From Ahniella affigens (GTDB lineage: Bacteria > Pseudomonadota > Gammaproteobacteria > Xanthomonadales > Ahniellaceae), in assembly GCF_003015185.1 (NCBI RefSeq), contig NZ_CP027860.1, positions 682,001-746,000 on the forward strand: a stretch of 64,000 nt of DNA, given 5' to 3'. Shown one piece after another: positions 23,005-35,000 of this stretch (the stretch's first letter is position 1; each line of letters opens with the position of its first letter). The notes below the pieces were generated by a model. That model searched no databases. It was not told the origin of the DNA and saw only the letters and a program-made list of their open reading frames with translations. Both the position numbers and the translations under genes were made by a program.

Positions 23005-26000
23005 ATGACAAGTGCACGGAATCAACAACTGCTCGAACGGCCCTATGTGTCGCTGCCCGTATGCGCAGTAAAGCCCCGGCACCCGATCTGGGTTGGGGCG
23101 CTTCGGCTGCTGGCGCTGCTCGGGTTGCTTCTGGCGCTGTCAGCGCCGTTGGCAGCGCAGGTTGGCGCACCGCCGTCAGGCGCGTCGTGCATCGTCAGCG
23201 CAGGCAATCGAAATGCGCCCCTGGCAGCAGATGGCTCCTACACGATTTTCGGCATTCCGGGAAATCTGGGTGCCATACGTGCCCGAGCCACCTGTTCGGA
23301 CGGCAGTGTGGGCCAGAGCAGTGTCGGTTTCACGAATCCGTTCCAGCCGGACACGATTCCGTTGGGGCCGATCGTCTTTGGCAGCATCGACCCCGTCCCG
23401 GTCGCCGTGACGCTCAATGCCGAGAACCGTTACTTGACGACCGGTCAGACCGCGCAGCTGAGCGCGACTGCCGTCGCGTTGGACGGAAGCACCTATGACG
23501 TAACACCGCGTAGCCAAGGCACGGTGTATTCCATTTCCAACGACTTGCTGGCCACCGTCAGTGAGAACGGGCTGGTACAGATCTATCCGCAGTTTGCGCC
23601 CGGTTCGTCCAGCCGCGTGGTGGTCAGTTCCATCAGCGAAGGCGGGGTGGCATCGACCTACATGTTTGTGTTGGGGCCGCGCGGCATTCTTACCGGCACG
23701 GTATTCGCGAGCGATGGCGTGACGCCGATCCAAGGCGCGGAAGTCAGCGTGTTGCGGATACAACCCATGGAGCAAGCGGGGACTGCCCTGACCGACGCAC
23801 AGGGGCGGTTTCGGCTCGAAGGTGTGAATGCCGGCAACTTTGTGGTGTCGGCGATTTCGCCAGCGACTGGTGATCGCGCGATCGGCTATGCGCAGATTGC
23901 CACCGAAGGTGAAGTGGCCGACCTGGCGCTGCGACTGAACGGCCTCGGGACGGTTGAGGTCACGGTGCTCGATGCACAAGATCTGCCCGTTCCGAACACG
24001 GAAGTGACGTTCACGGCGCTCGGCGCATACCGCGACGTGCGTGCGCTGTCGACCGGCGCGAATGGCATGGTTGGATTCGCCAACGTCGCGGCGGGCGACT
24101 TTACCGTTTCCGCGCGCCAACCGGCCACGCGGCTGATCGGAACAACGGTCTCTGCCGTGGCGCCAGGCCAGCTGCAATCGATCATTCTGAAGCTGCAACC
24201 GATTGGCGACATCCGTGGCCGCGTGTTGGACGTTGACGGCGTGACGCCACGCGCTGGCGTGCAAGTACGGATCATCAGCAGGCAACGAGGCATCCTGACT
24301 CAGATGCTGAGCCGCAGTGACGGCAGTTTTGCGTTCGATACGTTGCCGATCGCCGACAGCCCCTACACGCTTGACGCCTTTGTCGACGGACGGCTGCGCG
24401 CCCGTCTCCCAGGCAACGTTCTGGCACAGCCGAACGAGATCCTGAATCGCGACATCGTGCTGGCGCCAAGTGGTGTGGTGCGTGGAGAAGTCCGGCGCGG
24501 TGCCGGCCTGGTTGCCGATGCAGCGCTTCGTCTGCAATCGCTGGAGGGGTTGCGGCTCAGCTTCGAAACACGCGCCGGTCCTGACGGCCGATTCCGCTTC
24601 CCAGCCGTTCCCGTGGGTGACTACGAATTGACCGCAACCGCCCCGAACGGCCAGACCGCGCGCGTTCTGGGTCGCGTCGATTCCGACAGCCAAGAGGTCG
24701 TACAAGACGTCGTGATCGCCGACGACACGCTGGCCGGCACCGTCTTTCTGCGCGATGGCGTGACGCCGGTGGGTGCTGGCATCAAAGTGTATTTGGCGCG
24801 CAAAGCGCTGGGCGCGCGCTACACCTACGAGAATGCTCCGGTCAGCGATGGCGTGTTGGTCACCGAGACCGATGCTCAGGGACGATTCGGTTTCTTGGTT
24901 CAGCAGACCAGCGCCTACTATGTGCAGGCCGAACAGGACTTGGAGCGCGGCCGCTCAGAAGCAACCGTGATCAACCTCAATCCAGCGCAACCGCTCGAGA
25001 CGCGCGTGGTGTTCCTGGCGAAAGGAACGGTGCGCGGTGTAGTTCGGAATGTCGCAGGCACGGTGCAGTCGAACGCGTTGGTCAATGTTCGCAGCGAAGG
25101 CGCGTTCACGTTGGATCGCAGCACGCACACGGCGCCCGATGGGTCGTATCAGATCGACGGCGTGTTTGTGGGCGATCTGAGCGCGTTTGCGCGCAATGAA
25201 GTGACCCAGTTGTCAGGTGTCAGCCAGGGGCGGCTCAACGCCGAGGGCGATGTTGCCGTTCTCGATGTCACCCTGGCTGCGACCGCGAGCGTTCACGGCC
25301 TGGTCTTGAATCGACAGGGTCAAGCGGTCACCGGAGGAGTCCGAGTCACGCTGCGACGGGACGGCCAGCCGCTGAAGACTGAGGATTTTCCGAATGCCAA
25401 CTATGAATTCACGCTGGTTCCGGCGGGCTTGATCGAGATCGAGGCCGAGTCGATCAGTACCGGCGACCGCGGTCTGGCCACGACCCGAATTGCCGGCGCG
25501 GGCGATGACCGACTCCTCAACGTCACGCTGATTGGACAAGGCAATCTTGCGATTCATCTGGTCGACGAACTCGGCAACCCGGTTGTGGGTGCCCGCGTGT
25601 CTGCTGCCAATGCAAGACCGTTCCCGCTGCGCCGTGAAGGCATCAGTGACGCACAGGGCAACGTGCTCTTGGAACGTCTGTTTGCGGGGGATTACACGGT
25701 GTCGGCCAGCAAGATACTGACGCTCGGGACGCTGTCTGGCTCGGCCAATGGCACCTTGCTTGCCAACGCCACGGATTCGGTCACGATCACGATGCAAAAC
25801 TTGGTGCTCGGCGCAATCGAGGGGCAATTGCTGATGCCCGACGGCGTCACGCCGGCCGGTGCGGGGATGGTGATTCGGATGTTGCCCGAGCCGTTCCTGG
25901 ACGCGTTCGTCACGACGACCGACGCAGACGGCCGCTATCACTTCGATCAAGTGCCAGCAGGCTCCTACACGATCGATGCCTTGCGCTTCTACACACCGAC

Positions 26001-29000
26001 GTTGTGTCCGCGGCAGGACCGCGTACGGGCGCGTGCCAACAATGTGACCGTAAGTACTCAGGATGAGGTGGTCACCGCCAATCTCATCCTGATCGGCCAA
26101 GGTCAGGTCCGCGGTCAGATCACGCTTGCCAACGCAACGCCCATTGCCGGCGCCCAGGTGACACTCACCAATCCGGATACGGTTTATGGCTCCAATGTGA
26201 CGTGTAACGGCAATCGGACTTTCGTGGTCAGCACCAACAGCAATGGCGATTATCAGTTTGACGATGCCCCGCCGGGCAACTTCACGCTGGACGTGAGTGT
26301 TGCCAACGGCAACCTAATGGCTGAGGGCTTTGGTCGCGTCCGCTTTGATGGCGACATCGTCACGGTCGATCTGCAACTGGTCGACAGTGCAATCACCATG
26401 CCGAAGACTTTGTATGACGCCAACGGCTTTGCGTTCGACGTTCAAGGCTATGGCGGCATCGGTACCGGCACCAACACGGTATTTGCCGGGTCTGGTCCCG
26501 ACAATGGCGGCATGCGCCTGGAACTCGTCAAGAATGGCGTGGCGGTCCCGTTCGTCAATGGCGATGGCACGATCGGTCGGCTGGGCCGCAATGGTCAGCA
26601 GATCGACGTCGATGACCTGACCGCCTCCGGGCTGATGGTGCGCCGCGAGACCTACGTGCCGCGATCTGGTTACTTTGCGCGGTATATCGAGGTTCTCCGC
26701 AATCAAAGCAATGATCCGATCACGGTCGATGTGCTGGTGAAGTCGCACCATCGCGCGGCGCAGTCGAATCCGCGCGTGGTCGACACATCGGATGGCGATC
26801 AGATTCTGAACGTATCGGCCGGCCAGGCTCGCGATCGCTGGGTCGTCATTGACGATCAGGTCGACTCCGATCCGTTCGTCAACACTGGCTCAATTCCGGC
26901 AACCATTCACTTGTTCGATGGCGATGGTGCCGCGACGCAAGTGGCTCAGGCCAGCTACGAACTGATCGGACAGACCGGGCGGCTGACCTATCGCTGGAAC
27001 CAGATCACGGTGCCGGCCGGTGGCGAAGTCAGGCTGATGCATTTTGCCCTGAACCAGTTGAATCGATTCAGCGCGCGGGCCGCAGCCATGCGCTTGGCGT
27101 CGCTGCCGCCAGAAATGCTTGAGTACCTCAGTTCGGAAGAGAAGCTGAGCGTGCTGAATTTTGTGCTGCCGGAGACCTCGGTCGTCGCGCCGCTGCCGAA
27201 TCTCGATGCTGGCAGTGTGTCCGGTAGCGTGTTCAGTGGTGATGGCGTCACGCCGATCGCGGGCGCTGAAGTGCGGTTCCAGAGCAAGCACCCGCTGTTT
27301 GGTCGAATTCGCTTCAAGACCAGCAACGCCCAAGGGCAATTCGAATACCGTTCAACGCTCGATGGAACCGCCCAGAACTACGTCATTCCAGTGTTCGGCT
27401 TCGATCTGTCGGCCCGTTACCCGATCACGCTGGCGCAGACTGCGGTCGCGCCGGGCGACTTCGCCGCTGAGCAGACCGCGACGCAGCAGGATCTGATCAT
27501 GGTTGGCCATGGCGATGTTCTTGGCACTGTCAAACGCCACAACCAATCTGCTTTGGCTGCAGCAAGCGTCAAACTGTGCCGTCTGAACGATCGATTCGCG
27601 TGCACCGACACACCGCCGAACCCCTCGAATCAGACGCTGAGCGCCGCTGACGGCGGCTACCTGCTCGTGGCGAATCCACCGCGGCACTACTTCCTGTTCG
27701 GTCAAAAGAGCCATCCGCAAAATCCGCGCCATGTCACTGCCCGACCGATCTATGGCCAGGGACAGGTGACTGTGACCGCCGGCGACCGGGAAGTAGCCGA
27801 CATCGTGATGGAGGAAACCGGCTCGATTGCGGGCATCGTGCGTGGCGCGGATGGCACCCCGATTGTCGATGCGTATGTCGAGATCTTGCCCACCGCAAGC
27901 GCCCAACCATGGCGCGGCACACGTACCGATACGTCCGGACACTATCGCTTCTTTGATGTGCCCCTGGGCGACTTTGTCGTGAAGGCCGAGGACGAGTCGA
28001 GCAACGCCTATGGCACGGCCAGTGCGACCGTGACGGTCGATCTGGAAACCACGGCCGACATCATGCTCCGGCCGTTTGGCTTGGCGCGGGTGCTGGTCAA
28101 TCATGCTCGCGGCATCCCCGCGAACGGCGCCACGGTCTACTTTGGTTCGATCACTGTGGCCGCTACGGACAGCAATGGTCGCGTCAACATTCAGGCTCCG
28201 GAAGGCGCCCATCAGATTGTGGCCAAGCACCCTGAGGGCGGTCATAGTGATCTCGACGGTCATGCCACGGCGACCATATCGACTCCAGGTGAGCAGATCG
28301 ATGTGGTGGTCACGCTCGGTTCGGCGGGCGCCGTGTTCGGGACGATCGTACGTCCCGACAACAGCACGCTGGCCGGTGGGTTCCCTTATCAGATTCGTCG
28401 CCTCAGTGGCGGGAGTTCGGCTAATCGCTCCGGCAGCACGAGCGCGGCAGGCGGCTTCCGGCAGAGTGGCCTGCCCCTCGGCCAATATTTGCTGACGGCC
28501 TATGATGCCGGTCAGGACCGCTATATCGACGCCGAGTTCGAGCTCAGCGCCGATGGCCAAGAAGTGGAACTGAATCTGGTGCTGCTCGAGAACCGCATTG
28601 CGTTGCCGGCCGATCTGCGTGATGCCAACCGCTTCCGCTTCGATGTGCAATACAGTGGCGGGATCGCAGTCGGTAGCGGCAATTTCAATGGTGGTGCCGC
28701 CCGCCTCAGTGTCAACGGGAGCGCCTATACTGGTGAAACCAGTGCGCGTCTGGAAGCGGATCGCCGACAGTTTCTGATTGCACAACCGGCGCTCATGGAC
28801 GGACTCAAAGTGTCGCGTCGAATCTACGTGCCTCGTGGCGCATACTTCGCGCGTTACCTGGAGATCATCGAAAACCCGGGGGTCGACACACGCACCGTGG
28901 CCGTCTCGCTGAAGCATCGCCTGGCCTCGGGCACCGTCCTTGCGACCTCGAGTGGCGATACGACGATTGGTACCGACGATCGTTGGATCGGAATCGACGA

Positions 29001-32000
29001 CGGCACCGACGAAGATATCTTGCTCGATCATTTCCAAATCGCACCGACGGGATTCTTGTTCAAATCGGCAGATGGCACGCAGACCCCGGACCAGGTCAGT
29101 GAGGCCATGGTCAGCGGTCGCCGCGAAATCAGTGTCAATTGGAACACTCTGACAGTGCCCGCTGGTGGCCGCGTGGTGCTGATGCACTTCATCGTCCAGC
29201 AAATCAATCGGGCCGGTCTCGATGCCGCTCTTGAGCGCCTGCAACAATTGCCGCCCGAGGCGCTGAATGATCTTGGTACCGAAGATCGCCTTGGGATCGC
29301 GAACTTCGTGATGCCGCCACCTGGCACTGAGACGGTGCCGCCTCTGCCGAGCTTGACCGCCTCCGTCAATGGCCGCGTCTACGAAGGTGATGCTCGCACG
29401 CCAGTGCGCAACGTACGCGTCACGGTGCAATCGACGCACCCGTTGTTCAATCGCATCTGGGGCAAAGCCCGTGACCCGTCGCCGGACTGCCCACCGGGCA
29501 CCATTGTGCCGAGTCTCAATTCTGTTGCGACGGTGCCACCGAACCAACAGAACCCGCCGGCATTGGGCAGCTATTCGCTCGCTGGGCAGCTGACCGCCAA
29601 CGATTCGATCGCCTTGCCCGCTGGCGTGCCGGTGCGCCTGACCGCCCAGGAAGCTACCGCCTGTTTCAGTGTCTATTCCGGACACTCCTGGACGAATGTG
29701 CCGTCGCGGGTCGAGAACCCGACGCCGAGCGCGACTCAGGATCTGATATTCGACACGGGTGTGTTGACTGGTACTGCCATCGGTGCCCCTGATCTCTCGG
29801 TCACTTCCGGGCGGATGTATTTGTCGATCGACGACCCCGATCCCTTGGTGTCGCGATACATCCCGATTGCTGCCGACGGCACCTGGACGTACCCCGGATT
29901 GCTGGCGGGCTCGTATGACGTGCTGTTTGATACGCGCCATCCGAACGGCACGGGCAATGACATCCTGCGTGGGCATGTCGCTGCCGCCGCCGTCAACGTG
30001 GGCCAGATTCTGGTACAGGACGTCAATTTGCAGCCGACCGGTCGCGTCGAAGGTGCGATCGTCAGTGCAACCGGTGAGCAATCGGTGGCAGCGCGGGTGA
30101 TCTTGAATGGCGCCGCTGCGGATCAAGTCTATGACCGCTGCGCGACGGGCTGTGACCCGGCGACGCTGACCAAGCACAAGGGCAAGCGCCTCGTCAGTCG
30201 CGAAGTGCTGACTGACAGCCTTGGTCGCTATCAGTTCTCGGCCGTCCCGCCTGGGCAATATACGCTGACGGTCATCGATCCGATCTCAGACGGACGCAGC
30301 ACGCGATCGTTGTCGGTGTCGGCCAATCAGACCGCGGTCCAGAACGTTACGCTGCTACCGCTAGGCCGCGCCGAACTGGTCGTTTTGAGTCGAAACGGTC
30401 AGCCAGTTGTCGATGCCTTTGTGTATCTCCAATCAGATGCACAAGGATTCGAGAAGGTCGTCGGCCGTACCGATTTCCTGGGCCGCTTGACGGTGGCCAA
30501 CATCGCGGCGAGCAATTACCGTTTGCGCGTTACCGATCCTCGCAATGGCAACCTCCGCTATTTGGATCGCACCGTGAATGGCACCATCAGCCTGCAAGGG
30601 CAGGTTGATCCGCAGACCGTGTCAATGCTGGCCGTTGCCAACTTGAATATCACGGTGATCAATGGTGCGGTCGGCAGCGTCGGTATTCCAGGCGCCTTGG
30701 TGCGCTTGACCGATGCGCGCGGCAACTTGAGTTTGAATAGCACCAATGCGCAAGGACAAACATCGGCAACGTTTGTACCCGAAGGCACACCGCTGATCCA
30801 TGCTGCTGCTGAAATCGCCGGCGTCACGCGCGAGGGTGAGCTGCCGGTCACCATCGGCGCGGCCGAAGACAATCAAACGTTGTCGGTTGTGGTCAATCTG
30901 GCCGAGGCGCTGATTCCGCTGCCGAACTCGTTCCGGGATGCCAATCGTGCCTACTATTACGTGCAGCCTGATGGTGCTGGAACCTACCAGCCAGCACTGC
31001 GCATCTCCGGTACCGCTTTTGTTGGTGCGACCAATGCCGCAAGGCAGTTGCAGCAACGGCAGTTTGTGATCTCCCAGGCCAACCCGATTGCGGGGCTCAA
31101 GGTTACGCGTAAGATTTTTGTGCCACTGAACGGCTATTTTGCCCGCTATCTCGAAATCCTGGAAAACGAGGGCAGTAATCCTGTTTCGGTGGATGTCGAA
31201 GTGACCACGCCGCGCCAATACGATCGCTGGATCTACGAGACCAGCAGTGGCGATGACCAAGTCAATAACGACACATGGCTGACTTGGACGCAGGGATTCA
31301 GCAACGACTATCCGACTGACGGGGCACTTTATGCCGATGCACCGGAACGTGCGCCGCTTCTCGATCAAGTCGAAGACAATGGCGCCACCAGTTTGCGTGC
31401 ACGCTGGAACAACGTCGTCGTACCGGCCGGCGGCCGCCGGATCGTCATGCATTTCCTGGCCATGCAGTATGGGCAAAGCGCGGCGCGCGAGTCTGTGCTC
31501 CGGCTCCAGCAGCTGCCGCCGGAGGCATTGGATGGACTGCTCTCGGAAACGCCCGGCGCGATCCTGAATTTCGCAGTGCCAAGTGACGCCAGCAGTGGCG
31601 TGCCAGCTTTGCCAAGCCTGCTTGGCCGGGTTCGCGGCGTCTTGCGTGAAGGCGATGGGTCAGCCATAGCCAACACCAATGTCACGATACAAAGTCAGCA
31701 TCCGTTGTTCGTCCGGAAGTGGAGTTATTCGACCGTCTTAGGCTTGCGTACCGACGGCGACGGGCACTTTGCGATGGATGGCTATCTGGATGGCGATACC
31801 GGCGGCCTGCCGCTGCCAATCGATGCCCCCGTCACGCTGACCGCGCAGCACCCACAGGCCGTGAACCTGAGCGCGACGGCGACTGGGAATTTTGTGGCCG
31901 ACCTCGCCGAGCAAGATCTCGTATTCGAGTCCGCGGTCGTGCACGGTGTGGTCACCGGCGCCTTCCAGGTCCCGAGTTACACGGGCTCCGTAGTCATTCA

Positions 32001-35000
32001 GGGGGCTGCATCCGGTTCGATGAGCAGCGATGGGTCGTATCGAATTGGCGGCGTGCGCGCCGGAACTTGGAGTATCAGGGCGACCCTGGTGCATCAGGAC
32101 GGCGACGACTTGGTCGCCTTCGTGAACGGCGTTGTTGTGGCTGCCGGGACGAGCCAGCGGCTCGATATCGCGCTGCCACCGAATGGTGCGGTTCGCGGTG
32201 TGATTCGTTCGGCCACGGGTGTGCCGTTGGCATCGGCAACGGTGCGTCTGCAGTTGCCTGGAATGAATCGCGTCGTCGTCACCGATAGCGACGGCGAATA
32301 TCAATTCAATGGTGCTCTGGCGACAACGGGCACGATTGCCGTCGTTGATCCGCGTTCGCAGGCTATTACAACCCAGCCACTCACGATCAATGCCAACCAG
32401 GAAACGGTGCTCGACTTTGCGCTGCCATCGGTTGGCACCGTGAACGTTGCGCTGGCTTATGCTCGGGGTGCTCCGGCGGCCAACGTTGCGGTCTACCTGT
32501 CGGCGCCATCGATTCAAGGTCGCGTGCTGATCGGGTACACCAATGCGCAAGGTCAGGTTTCGGCGACGGCTCCGGTGGGCAATCTGACCGTCGAGGCCGA
32601 CCATCCGCAGACCTTCGAACGCGCCAGTGCCAGCGGCGCACTGCAGCAAGACGGCGAGACACTGGCCTTGCCGCTGACACTGCCTCCGGCGGCGCGCGTC
32701 CAGGCAAACGTGGTGCGTGCGGGCCTCGCCGTGCCGGGCGCCACCGTCCTGATCCGTCGCGCGAATGGGGTCAATAACGTGCTGTCCAATGGCAATACCA
32801 ACAGTGTGGGACAGTTTCAGAGCGGCTGGCTGCGCGCAGACGAACTGTTGCTGCTGGCAGCGGGTGCCCCGGATGCGGCACAAGCCCGCACGCGGATAGA
32901 CGCCAGCAATGACGGCACCACGATCGCGGTACCGATGACGCTCAGCACCGAAGGGTCGTCGAGCGGCGTGCTCGCGTTTGACGGCGAACGTCATCTGCAT
33001 GCGGTCACGCTCACGGCAGGCGAACGTTTGTCCTTGGCCGCGATTGGCACAGCAATTGGTGCCGAGCCCGCTATCTGCGGTGTCCGGGTGGTTGTCTATG
33101 GTCCGAACCGAAACCGCATTGCCGAAGGCGTTGGCTTGGGGCCCAATAACTACACGCAGGCCAATTACATTGGTGACCTTCGGAACATCGTTGCCAGCAC
33201 TAGCGGTCAATACCTGATTCGCGTCATTCGGGAATACAGCTACTGTCCGCTTGGCGGATACCAGTTGCTCGGCTATGGCGACGCCGCGCCCATCAGCATT
33301 GATCGAAGCGTTGGCACGGCGCGCGTTGAAGGCCGAGTGCTGCGCGCCGACGGGGTGACGCCGATAGCGGATGCCATCGTCCGCTTGCGTACGTTCAGCA
33401 CGCCTGATCGCTACGAGCAAGTTCGTGCCGATGCGGCGGGGCAGTTCGCATTCGATCATCTCGAAGTCGGCGGTTTCGAGCTCGCCTATTGGACAGATGC
33501 CGCGAGCGGACCGGTGGTCGTCGCCAATGCTTACGTGAATAACCCCGGCGATGTCGTGATCCAGAACCTGACCGTTTCCCCCACGACCACTGTGAATGTC
33601 ACGGTGCTGGAAGGTGGTAACCCCTTGCCCTACGCGCAGGTCCTGTTCACCAGTTCGTCCGTCTACGTGGTGCGCAATGCCAATCAGCAGGGTCAAGTCA
33701 GCTATTCGTATCGCGGTAGCAGCGATCTGACTGTGTTGGCGATGCACCCGAACTACAGCGCCGTGAAAGCCAGCACGATCGTGACGGCAGCGGATGGGCA
33801 AGTCCGGGATGTGACGCTCGACCTGGCTCACGGCGGCGTTGCCGGTACCGTTCGCGATTCCGGCGGCACTGCGGTGGCCAACGTCCAGATCGAAGCCTTC
33901 CTGGGCAACGAGTATCTGGCCTTTGCGCAGTCCGATGAGTTCGGTGCATACAGCTTCCCGCAATTGGTCGCTGGGGCATCGATTCAGATTCGCGCGCGCG
34001 ATCCGGTCAACTACTCGCAATCCGTGGAACAGGTCACGCTGGTCAGCGGAACGACGGTACAGCGCGACTTGATCTTGCCTGCGCATGCCAACATCCAGCT
34101 CCAGGTTGTGGATCAAGACGGACATCCGGTGCCGAATGCGACCAACTTTACGGAGTTCGAAATCCTGATTGGTTCGGGCAACGTCACAACCTACGCTTAC
34201 GGCTCTACCGATTCGAGCGGCGCGCGTCTGATCGAAGGGCTGCCTGTGGGCCGACCGATTCGGGTCGTGGCCGAGTACTACTCAGGTGGCGGCGCCGTTG
34301 CTGGCGAGACTCCGAAGGGTGAAGGGGGCGGTGGCTATGTTCAGGCCGAGACGACCGTGACTCTGGACACCGCTGGGCAAGTGCTGCCTGTGGAACTCGT
34401 GCTCACGCTGCCAGAAGTGACCCGACTGATCGCCGATATCACCGCCGCCGACAGTCAGCCGATCGACCAGTACTGCGAGCTCTACCTCGAGTCCGGCAAT
34501 GGCAACAACGCCTACGGCTATTGCGATGACGGGTTGGTCCTGACTGATGCGCCGAGCGGCGAACAGACCTTGCATCTGCTGATGGGTGGCAACGAAATCT
34601 ACAGTGGACCCATCACGTTGACCGAAGGCGAAGACAACGCGTTTTCGTACGTGACGTCGGTGCTGCGCGGACAAGTCACGCATCCGGAAGGGGCACCGGT
34701 GACCAATGCATGGGTCGAGGTCGAGAACAGTCTCGGCGATACGGTCTACACCGGCACGAACGGTGACGGTCACTATCGCTTCCTCAACGTGCTCCCAGGC
34801 GCACTCACCGTTAGGGCGGGCGACAACGACAGCACCCTGCGTATCGAAGCCAGTAGCACCATGCCGACCGCGTCGTCCCTGGTAACACTCGATCTCGTCA
34901 TGCCACCGTCTGGGTTGGTACAGGGAATCGTGCGCGATGCCGGCGGCAACCCGGTTCCCGACGCACAGATCGTGATTCGCGAAGTGCTGACCGATTCCTA

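Noticed and set aside
27352-30258. A long antisense open frame of about 968 codons, and others like it, inside the giant protein gene
   Set aside because: They arise from strong G/C bias at third positions of the sense gene, have no ribosome binding sites or protein-like domains, and contradict the clear repeats of the sense frame.
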